NCBI GenBank assembly: GCA_016199835.1 | Contig: JACQFX010000009.1 | Span: 1 to 64,000 of the forward strand | Reading direction: 5' to 3' | Source of the DNA: Nitrosomonadales bacterium | Lineage (GTDB): Bacteria > Pseudomonadota > Gammaproteobacteria > Burkholderiales > Gallionellaceae | DNA length: 64,000 nt | Part shown: positions 1 through 7,094 of the stretch, piece after piece | Layout of the letters: each line of letters begins with the position of its first letter | Numbering within the stretch: the stretch's first letter is position 1 | The notes under the pieces: model-generated | Told to the model about the DNA's origin: nothing | The model's input: only the letters and a program-made list of their open reading frames with translations | The model's database searches: none | Translations under genes and position numbers: made by a program

Positions 1-760
1 CGTTGATATTCGCCGTCCCGGTCAGCACCAGGTTGTCCACATTGGTTCCCAGCGTATAGCTCGCCGCCGACTGCACGGTATCGATATTGTCTGTAGCCGC
101 ATTATTAACGAGCGTGCTAACGGCTCCGACAACCACATCGTACGAACCCACAATGTACGTGTCGTTGCCGCCACCGCCGGTCAATGTGTTCGCAGCACTG
201 TTCTGGCTGCCGTCTATGACGTTGTCCAAGGTGTTGCCCGTGCCATTGATCGCACTGCTACCCGTCAGCGTCAGGTTCTCTACGTTCGCCACCAAGGTAT
301 AAGTGAAGTTGGCCTGGATCGTATCCGCCGTCCCTTCGTTCGCCAATTCAGTGACCGTATCGCCCGATTGGATCACATAGGTGTCATTCCCCGCCCCCCC
401 CACCAACGTATTGGTGCCGGTTGTGCTATCGGTGATGATATTGTTGCCCGCATTACCCACTGCTGTCAGGCCTGTGCCCGCACCCGCCACACCCGTGCCA
501 GCCTGGGTCACCAGCGTCAGGTTTTCCAAGCCAGCACCTAACGTGTAACTGATGGATGCTATTACGGTATCCGTACCGCCCAGACCGATATTGGCATTCT
601 CGATTATCGTGTCACTCACATTGTCCACGTAATAAGTATCATTGCCACCCCCGCCAGTCATCTGGTCCGCACCAGCCCCGCCATCAATAACGTCATTGAT
701 TTGGCCGAGGTCAGGACTTACCAGGAAGTCATTTGCGTTGCCGCCAATAATATTCGCCAT
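1..760 (-). CDS. RTX-type calcium-binding repeat protein, N-terminal part (3' end outside window)
   Basis: The reading frame opens at ATG 758-760 on the minus strand behind a good ribosome site (TTGGAG) and runs off the window after about 253 codons. The product starts MANIIGGNANDFLV and contains repeated glycine/aspartate motifs of the hemolysin-type calcium-binding kind, for example GGGGNDTYYV and GGAGNDTYVI, alternating with segments such as SYTLGAGLENLTL. RTX proteins of this kind are normally secreted by type I systems and fold on binding extracellular calcium; the secretion signal would be C-terminal and is not visible. The frame has no internal stops. Its partner genes, total length and function (adhesin, S-layer-like or enzyme carrier) cannot be judged from this fragment. 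Confidence 0.85.
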   Translation of the reverse strand, partial: MANIIGGNANDFLVSPDLGQINDVIDGGAGADQMTGGGGNDTYYVDNVSDTIIENANIGLGGTDTVIASISYTLGAGLENLTLVTQAGTGVAGAGTGLTAVGNAGNNIITDSTTGTNTLVGGAGNDTYVIQSGDTVTELANEGTADTIQANFTYTLVANVENLTLTGSSAINGTGNTLDNVIDGSQNSAANTLTGGGGNDTYIVGSYDVVVGAVSTLVNNAATDNIDTVQSAASYTLGTNVDNLVLTGTANIN

Positions 761-916
761 ATTAAAACTCCAAGATATTATTAAGTAAGGAAATTTTGCA
801 ACCCAGCCCACGATTTAAACACATCGCTTAAAACCTATGCAAGCGAAAATCATTGGGGGTGATGCAATCCTATAGGTCTACTAGGGACGGATTTTCAATC
901 AAGTCCATAGATTTTC

Positions 917-937
917 ATATAGGGGAACCCCCTATAT
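917..937. promoter_or_regulatory. Perfect 9-bp inverted repeat (ATATAGGGG/CCCCTATAT)
   Basis: ATATAGGGG, three bases, then CCCCTATAT. It contains the stop codon of the LuxR-type regulator and lies about 160 bp upstream of the RTX start. A related short palindrome, CCTATAGG, is at 869-876. No T-run follows, so a simple terminator is not favoured. It could be an operator for the neighbouring response regulator, but that is inference. Confidence 0.35.
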
Positions 938-1600
938 TTGCCGCGCGGTGGACGACACAAAACTAATCGCGAAGCGTGCCAACTCGTTACCGTTTTTCAA
1001 GTTGAGCTTCTTTCTGATATTGGCGCGATGAGATTCAATGGTCTTGATGCTGCGATTAAGCTTGTTTGAAATCTCGCTTGTCCCCAGCCCCAAGCCAATC
1101 AAATGCAACACTTCAAATTCACTGGCAGTTAAACAGCTTATCAGGGAAGCATCCCCCTGGCTCTTCCTCGCCCTCTGCCCCAGACGCGCATTCATTTGCT
1201 CACTCAAATACGATTCTCCGGCCAAAATGTGCCGTATCGCCTTTAACATGGTACTTGTTGCCGCCTGCTTCATGAGGTAACCCTGCGCCCCTGCCTGCAA
1301 GGCAGGCTCAGCATATACCGCCTCATCGTGCATAGACATCATAAGAACAAACATGTGCGGAAAATCCGCCCGCAACTTCTTGACCAGATCCAATCCGGAT
1401 GCGCCGCCGAGCGACATGTCGACAATCGCCAAATCATGCTGGCAAGCACGACTTGCGATAATTGCCTGCGCAATATCACTGGCCTCACAACAAACCAGCA
1501 ATTCCGGCTCACGATTGATCAGCATCGACATCCCCTGCCTCACAATGGGATGATCATCGACTATCAATATCCTGGCTTTGCGACTCGCACTATATTGCAT
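932..1600 (-). CDS. NarL/FixJ-type response regulator with LuxR HTH
   Basis: 222 aa. An N-terminal receiver domain (acidic pair in ILIVDDHPIV, likely phospho-acceptor Asp in LAIVDMSLGG near residue 60, conserved Lys in YLMKQAA) is followed by a LuxR-type helix-turn-helix at about 150-215 (LTASEFEVLHL, GTSEISNKL, IKTIESHRANI). I chose ATG 1598-1600 (MQYSASRKARIL) because the receiver fold starts directly after it and AGGGA lies upstream; the frame is open to a GTG at 1630. The start overlaps the end of the histidine kinase gene by 11 bp, so the pair is probably translationally coupled. Its target is unknown; the divergent-style spacing to the RTX gene and the palindromes between them suggest control of that gene, which is inference. 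Confidence 0.9.
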   Translation of the reverse strand: MQYSASRKARILIVDDHPIVRQGMSMLINREPELLVCCEASDIAQAIIASRACQHDLAIVDMSLGGASGLDLVKKLRADFPHMFVLMMSMHDEAVYAEPALQAGAQGYLMKQAATSTMLKAIRHILAGESYLSEQMNARLGQRARKSQGDASLISCLTASEFEVLHLIGLGLGTSEISNKLNRSIKTIESHRANIRKKLNLKNGNELARFAISFVSSTARQI

Positions 1601-3449
1601 CTGAAAGAATATTCCCTGAATTCTGAACACACAAATTCACAACAACACGGGTACCGCCACTCGGCACACCGCCAACCTGAATAGCGGCCCCAAGCAAAGA
1701 AGCCCGGTATCGCATAGTGTGCATCCCAAGCCCCGGCTGCAGGCCCGCTGCTGCTGCCCCCATGCCCTGACCATTATCGGCGATCTCGAGAGTGATTATA
1801 GTAGGCGTCGACATAAACTTCAGGATAACTTCCGTGGCTCCGCTATGTTTGACGGCATTATTGATCGCCTCCTGGGCTATGCGAAATAAGTGGATCGTCA
1901 CGTCCGGATCGTCAATGGGGTAGTTCCCCTCACATATATAACAGCATTTAATGCCATAGGTCATTTCCAGATCGTCCGGATATTTTCCCAGCATGGCATG
2001 CAATCCGGACTCTTTCAGTTCTACCGGATACAACCCTTGCGCCAATTTGCGCGTCTTAATGATGGCTTCGTTGATCAACGTAGTTATCCTCAGCGCCCCA
2101 TCCGCATCGGGTGGACTCAGGCCTTTCAATCGTTGCGACAGCGCTTCCGCCATAAAAGCGACGCCTGTCAAGTGCTGCCCCAGATCATCATGCAACTCTT
2201 GCCCGATTTTCTGCTGCGTGTCTTCACTAATACTAATAATTCGACGCTCCGCCATATTGGCTCGCTCTAGGGCTGCTTCGGCGGCCTCTGCCAAACGTTC
2301 TTTAGCACCCTTCAAATTCCGCGCCATTTCATTGAACGCCCCAGCCAATCTGCCGATTTCATCTTTCGAGTTAATAGCCACCCGGGCACTCATATCCCCT
2401 TCCCCCAGCCGTGTACTTGCTTCACTCAACTTCTTGAGCGGATGGATAACTGTAAACATGAGGACAAACAGGATCAGGAGCGCAGACACAATGGATACAG
2501 CCGTCAAAAGAAACAAAACCTTTCGCCCCAGTATCCCTATCGGCGCGAAAGCACTTTTTGCCCCATATTCAACCATCAATATCCAGCCATTTCCTTTAAA
2601 TGTTTGGTACCCAAGCTCTCTGGCAAACGCCATTAGATCTTTGCGGCCTTGCCCCCCTCCCCGAGACGACTCATGTACATGAGTCATGCTGCCCACACTT
2701 CTTGCAGACATGAGTCGGCTATTTATGATTTCGAAATCATCGTCCACCTCTTCAAGAATCGCATCTTTTTCATGATTGGAATACATGACCAGACCATTCT
2801 TATCGAGAATATCAATCCTGTATTTACTATTGTCATCGCTGTATTTGCTGTTCCCTTGCAGGATTGCGTAGAGTTCCTGAACCGGAAATTCTGCGACCAA
2901 TACACCCGCAAAGCCCCCCTTGTCATCTTCAACACGATTCACCAGATGAATCATGGGTATTTGACCTACCCCGGATTTCGAGACATTAACCACATGATTC
3001 TCTCCGGCCAGAATTGATGGCCAATACCTGACCAATGAGGCATTTTGCCCATCCGTTGCATACAACGGCCCCGTAGTCGCTATGCTTGCTTTGTCTGCAT
3101 TAAAGAAGGAAATTCCAGCATATTGTTTGTGCGCCGCCTGGAACGCCTCAAGCGCTTCTTGAATTTGTGTGGGCACAGCATTTTTCGATGTGATACGTGG
3201 ATCGGTACTTAGCCTGTCCATATCCACGAATCCCTCGTAGAACGTCCTGTCCAATCTATCCAGCCGTGTTGATGCAACCTCTTCCAGTTTCTCGGTAATT
3301 TCCCTTTCCAGTATCTCGGTCTGAAAATTATAAGTTCCATAAAAAGAAACCAGCCCCGTTAACAGGATAATTCCCAAAAAAATGACCGTAAGCTTTACTG
3401 ATAGACTCATGGATAAAAAATTTTGGATAATGTTTTTATATGGAGGCAC
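1590..3449 (-). CDS. Membrane sensor histidine kinase (NarX/UhpB-like, HisKA_3)
   Basis: 619 aa if the GTG at 3449 is used; ATG 3410 (MSLSVKLTVIF) is an equally good start, since neither has a clear ribosome site. Order of parts: transmembrane helix 17-37, a periplasmic sensing region to about 305 that looks like a Cache-type domain, a second helix about 311-333, HAMP linker about 334-386, dimerisation/phosphotransfer helix with the His in GQELHDDLGQHL near 420, N-box (AINNAVKHS) and G-box (DNGQGMG) of the ATPase domain. This is the HisKA_3 class that partners LuxR-type regulators, and the cognate regulator overlaps its 3' end. The periplasmic ligand cannot be predicted. Confidence 0.9.
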   Translation of the reverse strand: MPPYKNIIQNFLSMSLSVKLTVIFLGIILLTGLVSFYGTYNFQTEILEREITEKLEEVASTRLDRLDRTFYEGFVDMDRLSTDPRITSKNAVPTQIQEALEAFQAAHKQYAGISFFNADKASIATTGPLYATDGQNASLVRYWPSILAGENHVVNVSKSGVGQIPMIHLVNRVEDDKGGFAGVLVAEFPVQELYAILQGNSKYSDDNSKYRIDILDKNGLVMYSNHEKDAILEEVDDDFEIINSRLMSARSVGSMTHVHESSRGGGQGRKDLMAFARELGYQTFKGNGWILMVEYGAKSAFAPIGILGRKVLFLLTAVSIVSALLILFVLMFTVIHPLKKLSEASTRLGEGDMSARVAINSKDEIGRLAGAFNEMARNLKGAKERLAEAAEAALERANMAERRIISISEDTQQKIGQELHDDLGQHLTGVAFMAEALSQRLKGLSPPDADGALRITTLINEAIIKTRKLAQGLYPVELKESGLHAMLGKYPDDLEMTYGIKCCYICEGNYPIDDPDVTIHLFRIAQEAINNAVKHSGATEVILKFMSTPTIITLEIADNGQGMGAAAAGLQPGLGMHTMRYRASLLGAAIQVGGVPSGGTRVVVNLCVQNSGNILSDAI

Positions 3450-3511
3450 TTTTTTCTACACCAGAAATTTCATACGGACGACCTAATCTCGCAACCCCGG
3501 AAGTAGCTACC

Positions 3512-4888
3512 CTAGCCTGCTGCTATCATAATTCCCCCATACTGCTGCAACAACTCCAGCATTCCTGCCGCTTTATCCAGCGTTTCCTGATACTCCGCCG
3601 CCACATTGGAATCTGCAACTATGCCGCCGCCAACCCAAAAGCGTATTTCATCATCCGAGCAAACCAGGGTGCGAATGGTAATGTTACTGTCCATGTTGCC
3701 GTCGAACCCGACATAGCCTATCGCGCCACAATACACGCCGCGCCAATTCGGTTCGAGCTGTTCAATGATCTGCATGGCACGCTGCTTGGGTGCGCCTGTA
3801 ATGGAACCACCGGGGAAGCAGTTGCGCAACAGTGCGAGCGCATCCTGTCCATCCGCCAATTGCCCGGTGACCGTACTGACCAGATGGTGTACTTGAGCAT
3901 AGCTTTCCACCTCAAACAGCATCGGTACCTGCACTGAGCCTGGCACACAACTTTTGCCCAAATCGTTACGCAACAAATCCACAATCATCAGATTTTCTGC
4001 GCGATCCTTGCTGCTGTGCCGCAATTCATCCGCAACTCGTGCATCACATTGCGCGTCGGCCATGCGCGGACGCGTGCCTTTGATTGGCCGGGTTTCCACT
4101 TTACCCTCGCACACATGCAGAAAACACTCTGGCGAGGCACACAAAATCTGAACTTGCGGCAGATTAAGGTAGGCGGAATAAGGAGCGGGGCTCAGGTGGC
4201 GCAACTGGAGATATGCCGTCAACGTATCGCCGGAAGCGCGCGCGACATAGCGTTGCGCCAAATTAACCTGATAACAATCGCCATTTTGCAGATAGCGCTG
4301 TACGGCATCGAATGCGGCTTCGTATTCGACGCGGCTGTAGTTTGAGCGGATGGCGCCATGAACCTCAAATGATTTTCGATGTTCATGATGGCTCGCTTGC
4401 AGGCGCTCAAAAATATGTGGCAGCACTTCCTCGGTAGCCGGATAGCGCTGCTGCGAAACCAGTTGAACGGTCTTTAGCTGGTGATCAAAAATAACAGCCC
4501 AATCGTAGATACCGATAGCCATGTCCGGCAAGTCCTCGGCATCCTTTGCCCGGGCTGGGAAAATCATCCTGCGCCGCGCCAAGTCGTAGCCCCAGTAGCC
4601 CAATGCGCCACCTGCGAACGGGACATTGGGCATGGCGACCACCGGTGCGCCGAGTTGCCCGCGCAAAAGATCGAATGGATCCCCGGCCAAATGCTGCGCT
4701 TTCCCGCTCGCATCGGTAATCGCAGTGCAATCCCCATAAGTGAGTAGCGTAACCACCGGTTGCGCGCACAAAATGTCGTAGCGTCCCATGCCCGCGCTGT
4801 CCAGCCACACAGCCCAAGGCAAATCGGATATGGCCGAATAACAAGCAGCGGCATCGGCAGAATACGGCAGGTTGGCGCTATAGAACAT
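3512..4888 (-). CDS. pabB: Aminodeoxychorismate synthase component I (PabB)
   Basis: 458 aa, the usual length for PabB. It belongs to the chorismate-using enzymes: the N-terminal half is the TrpE/PabB lid-like domain and the C-terminal half carries the chorismate-binding signature (RPIKGTRPR, NLMIVDLLRNDLG, GSITGAPKQRAM). The reaction converts chorismate plus ammonia from the PabA glutaminase to 4-amino-4-deoxychorismate for folate synthesis. TrpE is the main alternative, but the start (MFYSANLPYSADAAACYSAI) and lack of the TrpE tryptophan-site context favour PabB. No pabA or pabC neighbour is in the window. Start ATG 4886-4888. Lies 62 bp upstream of the histidine kinase on the same strand. 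Confidence 0.88.
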   Translation of the reverse strand: MFYSANLPYSADAAACYSAISDLPWAVWLDSAGMGRYDILCAQPVVTLLTYGDCTAITDASGKAQHLAGDPFDLLRGQLGAPVVAMPNVPFAGGALGYWGYDLARRRMIFPARAKDAEDLPDMAIGIYDWAVIFDHQLKTVQLVSQQRYPATEEVLPHIFERLQASHHEHRKSFEVHGAIRSNYSRVEYEAAFDAVQRYLQNGDCYQVNLAQRYVARASGDTLTAYLQLRHLSPAPYSAYLNLPQVQILCASPECFLHVCEGKVETRPIKGTRPRMADAQCDARVADELRHSSKDRAENLMIVDLLRNDLGKSCVPGSVQVPMLFEVESYAQVHHLVSTVTGQLADGQDALALLRNCFPGGSITGAPKQRAMQIIEQLEPNWRGVYCGAIGYVGFDGNMDSNITIRTLVCSDDEIRFWVGGGIVADSNVAAEYQETLDKAAGMLELLQQYGGIMIAAG

Positions 4889-5129
4889 CAGTAAATGCAG
4901 GGGGCAGAAAGCCGCTCCAATCCAGTGTTGTTTTCCGTTGGCGGCAGAAATTCATGCTCACCATCTGAAAAAGGAAAGGAGAGCCAGCCTGTCAGATACA
5001 GGCAACGCAATGAGCGCACACCAATCCGGGTGCGCCCAGCAAAACAACCCGCGAAACTGCGGACAGCCCCTGGCTAATCAAACAACTATTAACCTGGATT
5101 AGGGGCTGCCTCCACAGTCTCCACGCCCA
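4889..5129 (-). other. Intergenic region with four consecutive potential hairpins
   Basis: Between pabB and the histone-like gene there is no convincing frame, but four inverted repeats follow each other. GCCTGT/ACAGGC lies near 4989-5004, GCGCAC/GTGCGC near 5014-5036, a short CCGC/GCGG near 5050, and CAGCCCCT..AATC/GATTAGGGGCTG near 5065-5109. No long T-run follows any of them on either strand. It could be a 3' UTR structure of the histone-like gene, a leader of pabB or a small RNA. I do not recognise a known RNA family. Confidence 0.3.
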
Positions 5130-5573
5130 TCAGTTCGGCTTGCTGATGCCTGGCGTAGGGAAAGGCCAGGTTGTAGCCGGACGCACAGGTGCAGGTGCAG
5201 AAGGAGCCGGTGCTGCCGCCACAGGAGCAGGAGCTGCAGGCTTTGCTGCTACTGCCTTCTTCGCTGGAGCCGCCTTTTTGGCTGCCGGCTTCTTGGCTGC
5301 TACTGCCTTTTTGGCTGGAGCGGCTTTCTTGGCTGCCGGCTTCTTTGCTGCTACTGCCTTCTTCGCTGGAGCCGCCTTTTTGGCTGCCGGCTTCTTGGCT
5401 GCTACTGCTTTTTTGGCTGGAGCGGCTTTCTTGGCTGCCGGCTTCTTGGCCGCTACTGCCTTTTTGGCTGGAGCCGCCTTTTTGGCTGCCGGCTTCTTGG
5501 CTGCTACTGCCTTTTTGGCCGGAGCGGCTTTCTTGACTGCCGGCTTCTTGGCCCCCAAGACAACGCCGCCCAT
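5130..5573 (-). CDS. Histone H1-like lysine/alanine/proline repeat protein
   Basis: 147 aa, almost entirely Lys, Ala, Pro and Val. Six tandem copies of a 17-residue unit (KKAAPAKKAVAAKKPAA) span residues about 14-115, followed by an Ala/Pro-rich tail ending GISKPN. Proteins of this composition (bacterial H1-like, AlgP/Hc-type) bind DNA non-specifically through the lysines and help condense the nucleoid. No folded domain is visible. The ATG at 5571-5573 lacks a good ribosome site, so the exact start is uncertain. It lies downstream of nrdB on the same strand, with hairpins in the gap. The opposite strand also has a long open frame, which is a by-product of the repeat. Confidence 0.8.
   Translation of the reverse strand: MGGVVLGAKKPAVKKAAPAKKAVAAKKPAAKKAAPAKKAVAAKKPAAKKAAPAKKAVAAKKPAAKKAAPAKKAVAAKKPAAKKAAPAKKAVAAKKPAAKKAAPAKKAVAAKPAAPAPVAAAPAPSAPAPVRPATTWPFPTPGISKPN
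5229..5534 (-). repeat. 51-bp tandem repeat, about six copies, inside the H1-like gene
   Basis: Each unit encodes KKAAPAKKAVAAKKPAA. The units differ by a few synonymous changes (for example TTCGCTGGAGCC against TTGGCTGGAGCG on the plus strand), so the copy number is likely to vary between strains by slippage or recombination. Confidence 0.85.
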
Positions 5574-5688
5574 CTGTTACTGGGTAACTCGCACTTCAAA
5601 GAAGATTTTTTGGTTACAGCCGCGCTGTGGAAAGCAATCCCCGGCATGCTTTGCATGCCCGCCTTCGGCGGAAGAGATTTTTTCTCTT
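5574..5688 (-). other. Hairpin-rich gap after nrdB
   Basis: On the minus strand, just after the nrdB stop, there is CCGCC GAA GGCGG and then GGCATGC AAA GCATGCC, preceded by an A/T-rich stretch with GAGA/TCTC pairing. There is no clean terminator T-run. These may act as mRNA-end or repetitive-palindrome structures between nrdB and the H1-like gene. Confidence 0.35.
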
Positions 5689-6852
5689 TTAATCCCACGA
5701 CAGGGCACCACCGGTTTGGTATTCCGTTACACGGGTTTCAAAAAAATTCTTTTCTTTCTTGAGATCTATCATTTCCGCCATCCACGGGAACGGGTTGGTC
5801 GCTCCTGCGAACAACACATCGATACCGATCTGCTGGCAGCGCCGGTTAGCAATAAAGCGCAGATATTCCTTGAACATCCCGGCATTCAGACCCAGCACGC
5901 CACGTGGCATGGTGTCCTCAGCGTAACGATATTCGAGCTCCACGCCCTTTTGGAACAGGGCGCGAATCTCCTCACGAAATTCGGAAGTCCACAGGTGTGG
6001 GTTCTCCAGCTTGATCTGATTGATCACGTCCACACCAAAATTGAGATGCATGGATTCGTCGCGCAATATGTACTGATATTGCTCGGCGGCGCCGGTCATT
6101 TTGTTCTGGCGGCCCAGCGCGAGGATCTGCACGAAGCCCACATAGAAAAACAAACCTTCCATGATGCAGGCAAACACGATCAGACTCTTCAGCAGCTTCT
6201 GGTCGTTTTCCGTCGTGCCCGTCTTGAATTCAGGATTGGTCAGCGTATCAATGAAGGGCAACAGGAATTCATCCTTGTCGCGGATGCTGGCCACCTCATG
6301 GTACATGTTAAAAATCTCGCCATCGTCCAGCCCCAGACTTTCCACGATGTACTGATAAGCGTGGGTGTGTATGGCTTCTTCGAACGCCTGGCGCAACAGA
6401 AACTGACGGCATTCCGGATTGGTGATGTGGCGGTAGGTACCGAGCGCGATGTTGTTGGCAGCCAGACTGTCGGCAGTAGTAAAAAACCCGAGATTACGCT
6501 TGACCAGGCGACGCTCGTCGTCCGTCAGACCATTCGGATTCTTCCACAGCGCGATATCGGCTGACATGTTCACTTCCTGCGGCATCCAGTGATTGGCGCA
6601 GGCAGCAAGATATTTCTCCCATGCCCACTTGTACTTGAACGGCACCAATTGATTCACGTCGGCACTGCAATTGATGATGCGCTTATCTTCAACACGGATG
6701 CGTCCGCTGCTGCTGGAAGCAACGGTATAAGCGTCGTGGTGGTCATCCATGTCTTCCTTTTTCATCCTGGCCATATTTGCGCCGATGGAAGCCATACGCA
6801 ACCCCACGGGCATGGCACCTGGCATTGCTACGTCGTCTTCAAATGTCAACAT
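5689..6852 (-). CDS. nrdB: Class Ia ribonucleoside-diphosphate reductase, beta subunit
   Basis: 387 aa. The diiron/tyrosyl-radical subunit that supplies the radical to NrdA. Iron ligands and radical residue follow the family pattern: Asp in FFTTADSL (128), then [11 protein letters not shown] giving Glu159-x2-His162-x3-Tyr166, equivalent to E. coli Glu115, His118 and Tyr122, and later Glu and EEAIH-like ligands around RDESMHLNF. The N-terminal 60 residues are an extension compared with E. coli NrdB, as seen in the Chlamydia/beta-type branch. Start ATG 6850-6852 has AGGAAG upstream. It is co-directional with nrdA, 214 bp downstream of it, and the gap is filled with inverted repeats. Confidence 0.95.
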   Translation of the reverse strand: MLTFEDDVAMPGAMPVGLRMASIGANMARMKKEDMDDHHDAYTVASSSSGRIRVEDKRIINCSADVNQLVPFKYKWAWEKYLAACANHWMPQEVNMSADIALWKNPNGLTDDERRLVKRNLGFFTTADSLAANNIALGTYRHITNPECRQFLLRQAFEEAIHTHAYQYIVESLGLDDGEIFNMYHEVASIRDKDEFLLPFIDTLTNPEFKTGTTENDQKLLKSLIVFACIMEGLFFYVGFVQILALGRQNKMTGAAEQYQYILRDESMHLNFGVDVINQIKLENPHLWTSEFREEIRALFQKGVELEYRYAEDTMPRGVLGLNAGMFKEYLRFIANRRCQQIGIDVLFAGATNPFPWMAEMIDLKKEKNFFETRVTEYQTGGALSWD

Positions 6853-6896
6853 AATCTTTCACTTCCTGTTCAACGTTCCCGCGTGGCGGGGAAATT

Positions 6897-7094
6897 CCGG
6901 ATTGTGGCTACAACATAACCCGCAGGCTAGTCTTCGCTACAATCCCGAGTGCGAACCTGCCTACTACTGGCACATTCTTTATTCGGATTGTGGCTACAGC
7001 CGCCCCTTCGGGGCTTAACTTGCGGCGCAAGTTAGCTTACGCCGCAATCCAGAGTGCGCATCTTGCCTACTGGCAAGCTTCGCACTCTGGATTG
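6897..7094. repeat. Nested inverted repeats between nrdA and nrdB, including the nrdA tail
   Basis: The end of nrdA (7072-7094 on the plus strand, GGCAAGCTTCGCACTCTGGATTG) is repeated in inverted form at 7045-7066, so the stop codon (7067-7069) sits in the loop of a hairpin of about 22 bp. A more degenerate inverted copy lies at 6940-6964. CGGATTGTGGCTACA occurs twice (6898-6912, 6983-6997). GCCCC TTC GGGGC (near 7001-7015) and AACTTGCGGCGCAAGTT (7018-7034) add further stems. The arrangement could set the nrdA/nrdB transcript ratio or protect the 3' end. Confidence 0.6.

Noticed and set aside
5229-5534. CRISPR-like regular repeats
   Set aside because: The 51-bp units are contiguous, without spacers, and encode a lysine/alanine peptide; no cas genes are nearby.
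5140-6564. 474-codon plus-strand open frame across the H1-like gene and nrdB
   Set aside because: It is the complement of two clear minus-strand genes; its Ala/Gly/Phe repeats simply mirror the lysine/alanine repeats, and the rest mirrors nrdB.
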